From the NCBI GenBank assembly GCA_905142475.1, contig LR990730.1:4030001-4094000 (forward strand): DNA of 64,000 nucleotides, given 5' to 3'. A model generated the notes under the pieces. It was not told the DNA's origin. It saw only the letters and a list, made by a program, of their open reading frames with translations, and made no database searches. This document shows, piece by piece, positions 23,559 through 33,108 of the stretch. The translations under genes and the position numbers were made by a program. Origin of the DNA: Xanthomonas hydrangeae. Its GTDB lineage: Bacteria > Pseudomonadota > Gammaproteobacteria > Xanthomonadales > Xanthomonadaceae. Each line of letters starts with the position of its first letter. The stretch's first letter is position 1.

Positions 23559-24851
23559 CTACCGACCTTGGCGGCCTGAATGAAGTGCGTGCAGCGCGTC
23601 GGCGACAGTATGAAACGAGCCGAACACCAGCACGCGATCGCCTGGTTTGGCTGCTGCGAGTACCGCGCGCAGTGCGCTTGCGAGGTCACGATGGCACGGC
23701 GCCTGCGCCGCGGCGGTGCCCTGTAGGCGTTGCTGCAATGCCTCGGCCGACTGCCCACGTGCGCCGGCCAGCCCGGCCAGCACCCAGTGGTCGATCTGCG
23801 CGGCTACCGCCTCCACCACGCCGCGCACGTCCTTGTCTGCCAATGCGGCGTAGATCGCATGCATGCTGCCTGGGTGCGCTTGCGCGCCGAGTGCGTCGGC
23901 CAGCGCGCGCGCGGCCTGCGGGTTGTGGCCGACATCCAGCACCACCTGCACGCCATCGACATCGATGCCCTGCAGGCGCCCGGCCACTTGCGCGTTGGCG
24001 ATGCCCTGCGCCCACGCCGCATGGGGTACCTCGACCGGCAATGCCTGCAGCGCGGCGATTGCGGCGGCGGCGTTGGCCAGTTGCACCGGCGCGTGCAGGG
24101 CCGGCATCGGTAGCTCCAGGGTCACTGCAACATCGCGCCAGCGCCAATGCTGCGTCTTGGAATGCTGTGCATCGATCGGCTCGAAGAAGTAATCGCTGCC
24201 GGCGCGGATCGCGTTGGCGCCCAACTGATAAGCGCGCCGCAACACGCTCGACGGCGGGTCGATTTCGCCCAGCACCACTGGTTTCCAGGCGCGAATGATG
24301 CCGGCCTTCTCGGTACCGATCGCCTCGCGGTCTTCGCCCAGCCAATCGGTGTGGTCGATATCCACGGTGGTGATCACCGCCACATCGGAATCGATGATGT
24401 TCACCGCATCCAGACGCCCGCCCAGACCGATTTCCAGCACCGCCAGGTCCAGCACCGAGCGCTGCAACAGCCACAACGCGGCCAGCGTGCCGTACTCGAA
24501 ATAGGTCAGCGCGGTCTGGCCGCGCGCCGCTTCGACGGCTGCAAAGGCGTCGACCAGTTGTGCATCGCTGGCCTCGTCTCCATCGATGCGCACGCGCTCG
24601 TTGTAGCGCAGCAGATGCGGCGAAGTGTAGGTACCCACCTTCCAGCCGGCGGCCCGCCCGATCGCCTCGATAAAGGCCACGGTGGAGCCCTTGCCATTGG
24701 TGCCGCCGACGACGATGACGTGGGTGGCCGGCGCTGCAAGCTGCAGACGCGCAGCGACCTCGCGCACGCGCTCCAGGCCCATGGCGATGTTCTGCGGATG
24801 CTGTTGCTCGATGTAGACGAGCCAGTCGGAGAGAGAGTTGGTTGCGTTCAC
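23559..24851 (-). CDS. folC: Dihydrofolate synthase / folylpolyglutamate synthase
   Basis: A 430-residue cytoplasmic Mur-ligase family enzyme that adds glutamate to dihydropteroate and folates. Seen: the P-loop VVGGTNGKGSTVAFIE, TYTSPHLLRYNERVRIDG, EIGLGGRLDAVNI, DIDHTDWLGEDREAIGTEKAGI, and the C-terminal DVGHNPQAARAL. Length is normal. The start at GTG 24851 follows from the family N-terminus; no ribosome site is clear. First gene of folC-dedD-cvpA-purF, which links one-carbon and purine metabolism. Confidence 0.93.
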   Translation of the reverse strand: MNATNSLSDWLVYIEQQHPQNIAMGLERVREVAARLQLAAPATHVIVVGGTNGKGSTVAFIEAIGRAAGWKVGTYTSPHLLRYNERVRIDGDEASDAQLVDAFAAVEAARGQTALTYFEYGTLAALWLLQRSVLDLAVLEIGLGGRLDAVNIIDSDVAVITTVDIDHTDWLGEDREAIGTEKAGIIRAWKPVVLGEIDPPSSVLRRAYQLGANAIRAGSDYFFEPIDAQHSKTQHWRWRDVAVTLELPMPALHAPVQLANAAAAIAALQALPVEVPHAAWAQGIANAQVAGRLQGIDVDGVQVVLDVGHNPQAARALADALGAQAHPGSMHAIYAALADKDVRGVVEAVAAQIDHWVLAGLAGARGQSAEALQQRLQGTAAAQAPCHRDLASALRAVLAAAKPGDRVLVFGSFHTVADALHALHSGRQGR

Positions 24852-24987
24852 GGCGGGGACTGCGCAGGAAGAACTGCATTATCGCGAATTTCCAGGCCGC
24901 CACGTGCTCGGACAAAAGACGACGGCGTGCTCAGGCACAGGCGCTTGTCGTTGCCAAATCCAGTTATCCGTGTCGAGACGTCCTCGA

Positions 24988-25566
24988 TCACGGGACGTCT
25001 TCGATCGCTGCAATCCGCATTCCCAGCACCGAGCGCTGACCGGTCAACACCACGGTCATCTGCTGATCGGGATGCCGACGATAGAGCGCCTCACTGATGC
25101 ACAGATGGCTGGGAAACCGATGTTCCAGCGGCCCGCCACTCAATCTGTATTTGCACGAACGCCCACTCTGAAAGTACTCGGTCCGCATGGCATGCGTTTC
25201 TTCAAAACTGGCACCGGCCATCCGCGTATACACCCACGGTGCCCCCCTGGCCAGCACGAGCCAGCACAGGAATCCCAACAGCGGCGGCGCCAGGCAGATC
25301 GTCAGACCTGTATTGAACACGCTATTGCCAACGACCGCCTTCCATCCCCCGATACGGTAGGCCGGCACAACGATCAGCACCGTCAATCCACCTCCCAGCA
25401 GCAGCATCGGCGCGAGCCAGTTCCGACCGGACAGGAATGGTGCGGGAATGAAGTCGGAGAACGCCCCTAGCGCCAACAGGCCGGACACACTCCCCAAAAC
25501 AACGTACCGAAGCGCCTTTGGCCACTTGGCGATGATCCCGGGATGACGCGCCACAGCGTGACCCAC
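24988..25566 (-). CDS. Hypothetical membrane protein
   Basis: A 192-residue protein with three clear hydrophobic helices in the first 110 residues (LRYVVLGSVSGLLALGAF, LAPMLLLGGGLTVLIVVPAY, LTICLAPPLLGFLCWLVLA), then a soluble C-terminal domain of about 80 residues (ARGAPWVYTRMAG ... VVLTGQRSVLGMRIAAIEDVP). No family recognised. It starts at GTG 25566, 20 bp after the stop of the histidine phosphatase gene on the same strand, so the two may be cotranscribed. The next gene on that side is folC after a 136-bp gap. Confidence 0.6.
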   Translation of the reverse strand: MGHAVARHPGIIAKWPKALRYVVLGSVSGLLALGAFSDFIPAPFLSGRNWLAPMLLLGGGLTVLIVVPAYRIGGWKAVVGNSVFNTGLTICLAPPLLGFLCWLVLARGAPWVYTRMAGASFEETHAMRTEYFQSGRSCKYRLSGGPLEHRFPSHLCISEALYRRHPDQQMTVVLTGQRSVLGMRIAAIEDVP

Positions 25567-25586
25567 AATCCTTGCCGAGCGCAGTC

Positions 25587-26231
25587 TTACAACGCGCGAT
25601 GCTTGGCTTCACCAAAAAACGGCGTGTGATGCGCACAGTCGTTCAGGCGCACCACTTCCAGGTGGTCGACATCCTCGCCTTCGAGCAGGTTGAGCGTGGT
25701 CGGTGCCTGGCGGAAGGTCCACAGCTTGGACAACGGCAGGCCCAGAATCTTGCACAGGATCACGCGGTTGACTGCATCGTGCGCCACCACCAGCAAGGTG
25801 TCGTCGGCGCCCAGGCCATCAGCCGCGCGTACCAGCCCGCGCCAGCTGCGGTCCAGCACCTGACGCAAGGATTCGCCGCCGGGCATCAGCACGGTGTCGG
25901 GTTCTTCGCGCCAGGCACGCAAGCGCGCCGGATCCTTGTCGTTGATCTCGCTGGCCAGCAAGCCTTCCCATTCGCCATGCGCGATTTCCTGCAGGTCCGC
26001 ATCGGTCTGCAGCAAGCTCTCGCGTGCACTGCCCAGCGCCAGCTTCGCGGTGGCCTGCGCACGCGACAGCGGCGATGCCACCGCGCGGGTGATCTCCAGC
26101 GACTGCAGGCGCGCGCCAAGGGCAGCGGCCTGGCCTTCGCCGACCGGCGACAGCGGGATATCGATCTGGCCCTGATAACGGCCTTCGGCGTTCCACGGCG
26201 TCTCGCCGTGACGAGCAAGCAGGATGCGCAT
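25587..26231 (-). CDS. gpmB: Histidine phosphatase family protein (phosphoglycerate mutase-like)
   Basis: A 214-residue enzyme of the histidine phosphatase superfamily. The RHG motif LLARHGETPWNAEGRYQGQ holds the phosphorylated His near residue 9; SPLSRAQATAKLAL, EIAHGEWEGL and the second His in LLVVAHDAVNRVI complete the site. Annotated by likeness to GpmB, though such proteins often act as broad phosphatases (e.g. alpha-ribazole phosphatase), so the symbol is tentative. ATG 26231 is preceded by AAGGAA. Confidence 0.75.
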   Translation of the reverse strand: MRILLARHGETPWNAEGRYQGQIDIPLSPVGEGQAAALGARLQSLEITRAVASPLSRAQATAKLALGSARESLLQTDADLQEIAHGEWEGLLASEINDKDPARLRAWREEPDTVLMPGGESLRQVLDRSWRGLVRAADGLGADDTLLVVAHDAVNRVILCKILGLPLSKLWTFRQAPTTLNLLEGEDVDHLEVVRLNDCAHHTPFFGEAKHRAL

Positions 26232-26449
26232 GCGCGAGAGATTCCTTGGGGAAGGGACCGACGTGCCTTGCGGCCAGACGGGAGCGGAATGATACCGCCC
26301 CACGCCCTCCGTGGTTTGCGCTCAGTGGCGGAATCGATGCCTGACCGAACCGTATCCGCTTGCGGCGTGCCCGGCCGCATGGCCGCCGGGCTCTTCTGCC
26401 TCACCAGCATCCACCCCGCACGGCTGAAAACGCGCGCTGCGCCAGTTCC

Positions 26450-28531
26450 TCAGGCGCGACCGAACGCCGGGTCGCTGCGGCTGGGCTTGCCGGTTTCCAG
26501 ATGCCCGGCCAGACGCCGGCGGAATGCCCCACCCGGCTGCTCAACGACAACGTCATACCAGTGATCGCTTGCTGCCAACGCCAGCCGGATGGTTTGCCGC
26601 TGGCCTGCGGCCAGGTGCACGGCGCGCGCGGTCGGGTCTGCGTAATCCAGTGCGCGCAGTTGCAGCGTGCACGGTTGGCGCCCGGCATTGCCGAGTTCCA
26701 GCACCAGCATTTCGCCGTCCTGTCTGGCTTCTAACCACGGCGCTGCCGATTGCGTCACAGCGGCTGCAAGTTCGCCAGCGAACTCGCGCAGGAATCCATT
26801 CGGCCCATGCACGCTCAAGGCATAGGCACCGTCATGTGCAGCGCCAAGCGGTACATCGTCGAGCTGCGTGCCGGGCAGCACGGTGTAGTACCACGGGCCG
26901 CCACTTGCAGCGCTGGTATAGACGTTGAACGCGGCTGCAGCAGCGCCGCTGTTGACGAACTGCAGTTGCACACCGTCTCCATTCTGTACACGAGCATGCA
27001 CCTGCAAGGCGTACGGCAGCGCGCGTGCAGGGCGTTGACCCGGCTCTTGTCGCGGCATGCTGGCCTTCGTCGGCGGCACCGGCAATGGTTTGCCACTCAC
27101 CGCGGCAGTGCGTGCGCGATAGTCGCCGATCGCCGGCAACGCGCTCAACGCCGAATCGTCCGGCTTGCGGAAATCGAACACGCTGGTCAGATCGCCGCTC
27201 ACCGCACGCCGCCACGGGCTGATGTTGGGCTCGGCCACGCCGAAACGGCGCTCCAGCAAGCGCAGTACCGAAGTGTGATCGAACACCTGCGAGTTGACCC
27301 AGCCGCCGCGCGTCCACGGCGAGATCACCAGCATCGGCACGCGGATGCCCAGGCCGATCGGCAGTCCCTCGTAGACTTCGCCACGCGTATCGACATTGCT
27401 GCGCCCCATGCGCGCATCCAGCGCCGGCAATGGCGCGGGCACATGATCGAAGAAGCCGTCGTTCTCGTCGTAATTGATGATCAGCGCAGTCTTCGCCCAG
27501 ACCTCCGGATTGGCGGTGAGCGCATCGATCAAACGCGCCACCAGCGATTCGCCGTAGGCCGGCGGTGCTTCCGGATGTTCGCAATAGGCGGTGGGCGGAA
27601 CGATCCACGACACCTGCGGCAAGCGATTGGCCTGCACATCGGCAGCGATCGCGGCGACCAGATGATCGGCCTGCGTGGTGGCGGCATTGTCCGCGGTGGA
27701 ACCGGGCACGCACGCACGCGCGCGCCGATAGCGTTCGTCGCCGGGCTGCAGATCGCGATAGTGGGAAAAATACGCCAGCGAGTTGCAGCCGAAATTGTCG
27801 TATTCCTGATACACGCGCCAATCCACACCTGCGGCCTGCAGGCGCTGTGCGTAGGTGGTCCAGTCCATCGCGGCGTAGCCGGGTTTGTCGCGCGCCATGT
27901 CGGCGGTCCAGTTGCCGTCGTCGGCATTGGTCACCGCTTGCGCGCCGACATTGCCCACGCTCGGGCCGCTGGTGCCGGTAAACAGATACATGCGATTGGG
28001 ATTGGTTGGCCCATGCAACGAACAGAAATAACCATCGCAAATGGTGAACGCATCGGCGAGCGCGTGGTAATACGGAATGTCATGACGCTGGAAATACCCC
28101 ATCGTCAATTCGCCCTTGTACGGCACCCAGGCGTCGTACTCGGCCCAGCGCACCGGATCCTGCCCGTGGCCGGCTTTCCACGAGTGATCCAGGCTTTTGA
28201 TCAACGGGGCTGACGTGTTTTGTGAATCGAAGGCGAACGGCAACAAGCGATGACCGTCCTTTGCCGGCTGGCTCCATACCGGATGCCCATCGCGCAACTG
28301 CAGCGGACGCGGATCGCCGAAACCGCGTACGCCGCGCAGCGCACCGAAGTAATGATCGAACGAGCGATTTTCCTGCATCAGGATCACCACGTGTTCGATG
28401 TCGCGCAGCGTGCCGGTACGTGAGTTGGCCGGCAGCGCGAGTGCGCGGCCGATCGAAGACGGCAAGGCGCCGGCGGCGGTCAGCGCGGCGACGCGCTTGA
28501 GGAAATCACGGCGCGAGGGGGAAGACGTCAT
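26450..28531 (-). CDS. plcN: Tat-exported phospholipase C, phosphocholine-specific type
   Basis: A 693-residue enzyme of the phosphoesterase (PF04185) family that cleaves phosphatidylcholine-type lipids outside the inner membrane. A twin-arginine signal (SRRDFLKRVAALTAAGALPSS) is followed by the catalytic domain (about 40-450) with QENRSFDHYFGALRGVRGF, CDGYFCSLHGPTNPNR, NYDENDGFFDHVPAP and HTSVLRLLERRFG, then two C-terminal DUF756 beta domains (about 490-690). ATG 28531 was chosen because the Tat motif lies right after it. In Xanthomonas, homologues are type II secretion candidates (family knowledge). Divergent from a TonB receptor; 195 bp separate the starts. The symbol follows the non-haemolytic class and is tentative. 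Confidence 0.88.
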   Translation of the reverse strand: MTSSPSRRDFLKRVAALTAAGALPSSIGRALALPANSRTGTLRDIEHVVILMQENRSFDHYFGALRGVRGFGDPRPLQLRDGHPVWSQPAKDGHRLLPFAFDSQNTSAPLIKSLDHSWKAGHGQDPVRWAEYDAWVPYKGELTMGYFQRHDIPYYHALADAFTICDGYFCSLHGPTNPNRMYLFTGTSGPSVGNVGAQAVTNADDGNWTADMARDKPGYAAMDWTTYAQRLQAAGVDWRVYQEYDNFGCNSLAYFSHYRDLQPGDERYRRARACVPGSTADNAATTQADHLVAAIAADVQANRLPQVSWIVPPTAYCEHPEAPPAYGESLVARLIDALTANPEVWAKTALIINYDENDGFFDHVPAPLPALDARMGRSNVDTRGEVYEGLPIGLGIRVPMLVISPWTRGGWVNSQVFDHTSVLRLLERRFGVAEPNISPWRRAVSGDLTSVFDFRKPDDSALSALPAIGDYRARTAAVSGKPLPVPPTKASMPRQEPGQRPARALPYALQVHARVQNGDGVQLQFVNSGAAAAAFNVYTSAASGGPWYYTVLPGTQLDDVPLGAAHDGAYALSVHGPNGFLREFAGELAAAVTQSAAPWLEARQDGEMLVLELGNAGRQPCTLQLRALDYADPTARAVHLAAGQRQTIRLALAASDHWYDVVVEQPGGAFRRRLAGHLETGKPSRSDPAFGRA

Positions 28532-28726
28532 GGATGCGAAACCTGGCAGAAATACGGGTGCATGGCCGCAGGTGGCGGCTGGACACGACACGTATATCCG
28601 GCGAGCGCGACAGTTTTAAGACAGCGACCGTCATCAATGTTTCATGAGTCGTTGACACCCTGCGTCGCGAAACGTCGGTCTTGCACCGTGCGTCCGCCCT
28701 CAGCCGTGCCCGAACAGGATTCCCCC

Positions 28727-31072
28727 ATGACTTGCACTCGTCGTTTTCATGTCACTCCGCTGGCGCTCGCCCTGGCAGCGCTGCTTCCCGTCATGGCATC
28801 TGCGGCCGCAACGGCTGCCGATCCGGCTGCCATTGCAGACGCGCCGGTCGCCGATGCGCCGGTCACCACCGCCGGTACCGCAACCAATGCCACCCAGCTG
28901 GATGCGATCAACGTGGTCTCGCAAGGCAGCACGCGCCAGGTGCAGCGCATCAGCCGGCAGGACATCGAGCAGCTGACACCGGGCAGCAGCGCCTTCAAGG
29001 CAGTGGAAAAATTGCCGGGCGTGCAGTTCCAATCGGCCGACCCGTTCGGCACCTACGAATGGTCCACGCAGGTGACCTTGCATGGCTTCGATCAGAGCCG
29101 GCTCGGCTACACACTCGATGGCATTCCGCTAGGCAACATGAGCTACGGCGTCACCAACGGCCTGCACATTACTCGCGCGATCATTTCGGAAAACCTCGGC
29201 TCAGTGGAAATCGCGCAAGGCGCCGGCGCGCTCGGTACTGCGTCCAATACCAACCTCGGCGGCACCATGCAGTTCTACTCGGCCGACCCGCAGACCACGC
29301 CCGGTTTGCGGCTGGTGCAAACGGTGGGCAGCGATGCCACGCGGCGCACCTTCGTGCGTGGCGACACCGGCGATCGCAATGGCTTGTCGGCGTATCTGTC
29401 CTATGCCAATGCCAGCACCGACAAGTGGAAAGGCTTCGGCGACCAGCAGTCCGAGCAGGCCAACCTCAAGACCGTGTATCAATGGGGCGACGGCAACCGT
29501 CTGAGCCTGTTTGTGGATACCTCGCGGCGCAAGGAATACGACTACATGGATCTGTCGTTGACCAGCCAGCGCGCGCTGGGCTGGGACTACGATTACCTGC
29601 AGCCGGATTGGGCCACTGCGGTGCAGATGGCGCGTGCGTATCAAAACACCGGTGCCACCAGCGGCGTGGCCAACGGCTACCCGCAATCGCTGGCGGGGCT
29701 GCCCGATGATTACAGTTGGCTGGATGCCAGCTACTACGCAGGCGGTGGTCTGCGTCGCGACAACCTGGCAGGCTTGTCGGGCACGTTCGTGTTCGGCGGT
29801 GCAACCCTGGATGCCGCCGGCTACTACCACGCCAATCGCGGCGAGGGGCAGTGGGTGACGCCTTATGTCGTCACCTCGGCACAGATCCCGGTGTCGATGC
29901 GCACCACCGACTATGGCCTGGACCGTTTCGGCGGTACCAGCGCACTGAAGTGGTCGTGGGGCAATCACGATCTGGAAGCCGGCGTGTGGGCCGAGAATGC
30001 ACGCACCACGCAGGGGCGCAATTACTTCGCGCTGGGCAACGAGGGCTACACCTCGTTGTACAACGTGTACGAAGCGCAGACCCCGTTCCGTCGCGACTTT
30101 TTGCAGCGCTATACCACCCAGACCCGCATGCTGTACCTGCAGGACACCGTGCGTCTGCTCGACGATCGCCTGACCCTCAACTACGGCGCAAAGGCGCTCA
30201 GCACCACCACGCGCGCACAATCGCTGGTGCCGACCACCGCGCTGGCGCAGGGACGCATCCGCGCTGAAGACAACTTCCTGCCGCAGGTTGGCGTGAACTA
30301 CAAGCTCGACGAGCGCCAGGACATCTACGCCTCCTACAGCAAGAACATCGCCGCCTTCGGTTTCACCCCGTTCGGCACCTCGCAGGCCGCGTTCGACCGC
30401 AGCCGTTCGACGCTGGAGCCGGAAGAATCGCAGACCGTGCAGGTGGGTTACCGCGTGCAGGATGCGCAGTTCCAGCTGTCGGCCGATGCCTATTTCACCA
30501 AGTTCTCCAACCGCTTGTTGACCACCTCGCCGTGTAGCGCGGTGCAGACCTGCGCGGCGATCCTGAGCAATGTCGGTGCCGTACACAGCGCGGGTGCGGA
30601 TCTGGCCTTGATGTGGCGTCCGATGGAGGGCCTGAGCTGGTTGAACTCGCTGTCGTGGAATCGCTCGCGCTATCAGGACGACTACCTCAACAACGGCGTG
30701 GTCGCCACCTCCGGCAAGGACGTGGTCGGCATCCCGGCGTTGATGTTCTCCTCCAGTGCCAGCTACCAACTCGGCAACCTGCGCCTGGATCTGGACGGCA
30801 AGTACGTCGACAAGCGCTACATCACTTTCCTCAACGATTCGCAGGTGCCTTCGTATTGGCTGTTCAATGCGGGCGCGCGTTACGACTTCGGTCGTGTGGG
30901 CGGCGTGGCCGATGTGGCGCTGGCGCTCAACATCACCAACCTCACCGACAAGCGCTACTTCGCCAGCACCGGCACCAACGGCTATGTCGCCTCCGATCCG
31001 GATGGCTACAACCAGACCATGGTGGTCGGCGCGCCGCGGCAATACTTCATGAGTCTGGATGTGAAGTTCTGA
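28727..31072 (+). CDS. TonB-dependent outer membrane receptor
   Basis: A 781-residue receptor. A signal peptide (TPLALALAALLPVMASAAATA) and a short spacer are followed by a plug domain (about 60-190: QRISRQDIEQLTPGSSAFKAVEKLPGV, GFDQSRLGYTLDGIPLG, SVEIAQGAGALGTASNTNLGG) and a 22-strand barrel ending in the outer membrane motif YFMSLDVKF with terminal Phe. Transport is energised by TonB-ExbBD; the ligand is unknown. ATG 28727 follows AGGA. The divergent phospholipase C gene may supply its ligand (choline phosphate, diacylglycerol or bound iron; inference). Confidence 0.92.
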   Translation: MTCTRRFHVTPLALALAALLPVMASAAATAADPAAIADAPVADAPVTTAGTATNATQLDAINVVSQGSTRQVQRISRQDIEQLTPGSSAFKAVEKLPGVQFQSADPFGTYEWSTQVTLHGFDQSRLGYTLDGIPLGNMSYGVTNGLHITRAIISENLGSVEIAQGAGALGTASNTNLGGTMQFYSADPQTTPGLRLVQTVGSDATRRTFVRGDTGDRNGLSAYLSYANASTDKWKGFGDQQSEQANLKTVYQWGDGNRLSLFVDTSRRKEYDYMDLSLTSQRALGWDYDYLQPDWATAVQMARAYQNTGATSGVANGYPQSLAGLPDDYSWLDASYYAGGGLRRDNLAGLSGTFVFGGATLDAAGYYHANRGEGQWVTPYVVTSAQIPVSMRTTDYGLDRFGGTSALKWSWGNHDLEAGVWAENARTTQGRNYFALGNEGYTSLYNVYEAQTPFRRDFLQRYTTQTRMLYLQDTVRLLDDRLTLNYGAKALSTTTRAQSLVPTTALAQGRIRAEDNFLPQVGVNYKLDERQDIYASYSKNIAAFGFTPFGTSQAAFDRSRSTLEPEESQTVQVGYRVQDAQFQLSADAYFTKFSNRLLTTSPCSAVQTCAAILSNVGAVHSAGADLALMWRPMEGLSWLNSLSWNRSRYQDDYLNNGVVATSGKDVVGIPALMFSSSASYQLGNLRLDLDGKYVDKRYITFLNDSQVPSYWLFNAGARYDFGRVGGVADVALALNITNLTDKRYFASTGTNGYVASDPDGYNQTMVVGAPRQYFMSLDVKF

Positions 31073-31083
31073 GTTGCCGGCGC

Positions 31084-31331
31084 CTTTTCCGCTCTCCCTG
31101 CGGGGCGAAAAGGCGCGGCTTGCGCGCCACTGGCGCGCGTGACTGGGAGCGCCCGCGCCGCAAGCGCGGGCAGGGGCGCGTAGCGGGGGTTTGGGTGAGG
31201 GTACGGGCGAAGCAGTCGGCGCGTCACTTCTGAAGGCGCGTAGCGACGCGTTTGTCATTGCAGCTACTGGTAAATCTCTGAGGCGCCCCTCATCCGGCGC
31301 TGCGCGCCACCTTCTCCCGATGGGAAAAGGG
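31084..31331. repeat. Composite intergenic repeat after the TonB receptor gene
   Basis: A GC-rich block with GCTCTCCCTGCGGGGCGAAAAGG at the left, GGGTGAGGGTACGGGCGAAGC at 31193-31213, and GCCCCTCATCCGGCGCTGCGCGCCACCTTCTCCC at the right. These modules also build the 16056-16250 repeat. Several internal hairpins (GCCCGCGCCGCAAGCGCGGGC) are present. The 398-bp gap up to tdh holds no ORF. Confidence 0.6.
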
Positions 31332-31418
31332 CTGCATCGGCCCCTACCCCGCCATGATCCGGGTCAGCCAACACCACTTACTTCCCGCACCGCCGCATGG
31401 CACCAGCCCCACCCCGCA

Positions 31419-31424
31419 TATAAT
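31419..31424 (+). promoter_or_regulatory. Consensus -10 box of tdh
   Basis: A perfect TATAAT 35-47 bp before the possible tdh starts, in the right orientation. No good -35 is present at 16-18 bp. Predicted transcription start near 31431. Confidence 0.5.
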
Positions 31425-31470
31425 CGCCGCCTTACTTTCACTCAGCAGGTCCCGCCAGATGGCGCAGACG

Positions 31471-32493
31471 ATGAAGGCGCTGGTCAAGCGCGAAGCGAAC
31501 AAGGGCATCTGGCTGGAACAGGTTCCAGTCCCCAGCCCCGGCCCCAACGAGGTGCTGATCAAGCTGGAAAAGACCGCAATCTGCGGCACCGATCTGCACA
31601 TCTACCTGTGGGACGAGTGGAGCCAGCGCACCATCACACCCGGCCTGACCATCGGCCATGAGTTCGTCGGCCGTGTGGCCGAGCTCGGTTCGGCCGTGAC
31701 CGGCTACCAGGTCGGCCAGCGCGTCTCGGCCGAAGGCCACATCGTCTGCGGACACTGCCGCAACTGCCGCGGCGGCCGCCCGCACCTATGCCCCAACACG
31801 GTCGGCATCGGCGTCAACGTCAACGGCGCATTTGCCGAATACATGGTGATGCCGGCCAGCAACCTGTGGCCGATCCCCGACCAGATTCCCTCCGAGCTGG
31901 CCGCGTTCTTCGACCCCTACGGCAACGCCGCGCATTGCGCGCTGGAATTCGACGTGATCGGCGAAGACGTGCTGATCACCGGCGCCGGCCCGATCGGCAT
32001 CATCGCCGCCGGTATCTGCAAGCACATCGGTGCGCGCAACGTGGTGGTCACCGACGTCAACGATTTCCGCCTCAAGCTGGCCGCCGACATGGGCGCCACC
32101 CGCGTGGTCAACGTCTCCAAGACCTCGCTCAAGGACGTCATGGCCGACCTGCACATGGAAGGCTTCGACGTGGGCCTGGAAATGAGCGGCAACCCGCGCG
32201 CCTTCAACGACATGCTCGACTGCATGTATCACGGCGGCAAGATCGCCATGCTCGGCATCATGCCGCGCGGCGCCGGCTGCGACTGGGACAAGATCATCTT
32301 CAAGGGCCTCACCGTACAGGGCATCTACGGCCGCAAGATGTACGAGACCTGGTACAAGATGACGCAACTGGTGCTCTCGGGTTTTCCACTGCACAAGGTG
32401 CTGACGCATCAATTGCCGATCGACGATTTCCAGAAGGGCTTCGACCTGATGGAAGAAGGCAAGGCCGGCAAGGTCGTGTTGAGCTGGAACTGA
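31471..32493 (+). CDS. tdh: L-threonine 3-dehydrogenase
   Basis: A 340-residue zinc-dependent medium-chain dehydrogenase oxidising threonine to 2-amino-3-ketobutyrate with NAD. Seen: catalytic zinc Cys and His in [17 protein letters not shown] and IGHEFVGRV; structural zinc cysteines in [15 protein letters not shown]; Rossmann [33 protein letters not shown] at 31471 matches the family N-terminus; ATG 31459, with CAGG 8 nt upstream, would add MAQT. Its partner kbl is not adjacent but 5.7 kb downstream on the same strand, past a minus-strand block. A strong terminator follows. Confidence 0.96.
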   Translation: MKALVKREANKGIWLEQVPVPSPGPNEVLIKLEKTAICGTDLHIYLWDEWSQRTITPGLTIGHEFVGRVAELGSAVTGYQVGQRVSAEGHIVCGHCRNCRGGRPHLCPNTVGIGVNVNGAFAEYMVMPASNLWPIPDQIPSELAAFFDPYGNAAHCALEFDVIGEDVLITGAGPIGIIAAGICKHIGARNVVVTDVNDFRLKLAADMGATRVVNVSKTSLKDVMADLHMEGFDVGLEMSGNPRAFNDMLDCMYHGGKIAMLGIMPRGAGCDWDKIIFKGLTVQGIYGRKMYETWYKMTQLVLSGFPLHKVLTHQLPIDDFQKGFDLMEEGKAGKVVLSWN

Positions 32494-32510
32494 TCGGCCA
32501 CTACGCTTGA

Positions 32511-32542
32511 ACGCAAAAGGCGCCGCGAGGCGCCTTTTGCGT
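32511..32542 (+). terminator. Terminator after tdh
   Basis: A 14-bp perfect stem ACGCAAAAGGCGCC / GGCGCCTTTTGCGT with GCGA loop starts 18 nt past the tdh stop. Its own A/T run gives a U-rich descending arm in both directions. Confidence 0.8.
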
Positions 32543-33108
32543 GTCCGTCTTCAAAGTGCTGACAAACGCAGCGGCCAATCATCAGGTGCGAGCGGAGCGC
32601 TTCAAGAAACAGCAAGGTCGGCGAGAATGCTGACAAAGGCTCTCCGTGGGTCGAGGGCGCGGTGCCCTCACCGCACCAGAGAATGAGTCGGTTGCTTTTT
32701 AAAGCCTGCAGGTTGATCGGCTTGCGTTACGAAGATGATACGACGCGGCGTTATTGAAACAGCACCCGTCACGCCTTGCTTGCAACCATGCACACCGACC
32801 ATCTCGACTGGTCCTTGCCCGCCCACCGTCGCGGGACCTTACGCGGCATGGATGCCGCGTAAGAGCCTACATGGACGTACTTGCGGCGTGTCCCGCGATG
32901 GTGGGCGGGCAAGGGCCCTGCAGCCAAGCCCCAGATCAACCGCTCTACAAGTGATCCATCCGCACGATGCAATCACCCCAAGACAAAACAACCGATATCT
33001 AGAATTCTGGCGCCGTCTAACTGTAAAGACTGAAAACTCCGAGCATCAACTCTTCCCGCCCCACAACTACACGACCAATTGGCCAGAGCCGCTCTTAGCC
33101 CATCGCCA
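32543..33108. other. 566-bp intergenic region with a large inverted repeat
   Basis: No supported ORF. An imperfect inverted repeat spans 32813-32914: 25-nt arms with 24 matches (CCTTGCCCGCCCACCGTCGC / mirrored) enclose a second hairpin TTACGCGGCA-TGGA-TGCCGCGTAA (32839-32862). The first part (32556-32600, CTGACAAACGCAGCG...ATCATCAGGTG) resembles the left arm of the MITE-like element at 46202. The right part, before the minus-strand porin gene's 3' end, shows nothing further. Confidence 0.65.

Noticed and set aside
26750..28213. 487-codon plus-strand ORF opposite phospholipase C
   Set aside because: Antisense shadow with His/Arg/Gln-rich composition.
29201..31258. 685-codon minus-strand ORF opposite the TonB receptor
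   Set aside because: Antisense shadow; the plus-strand gene has signal peptide, plug and terminal Phe motif.
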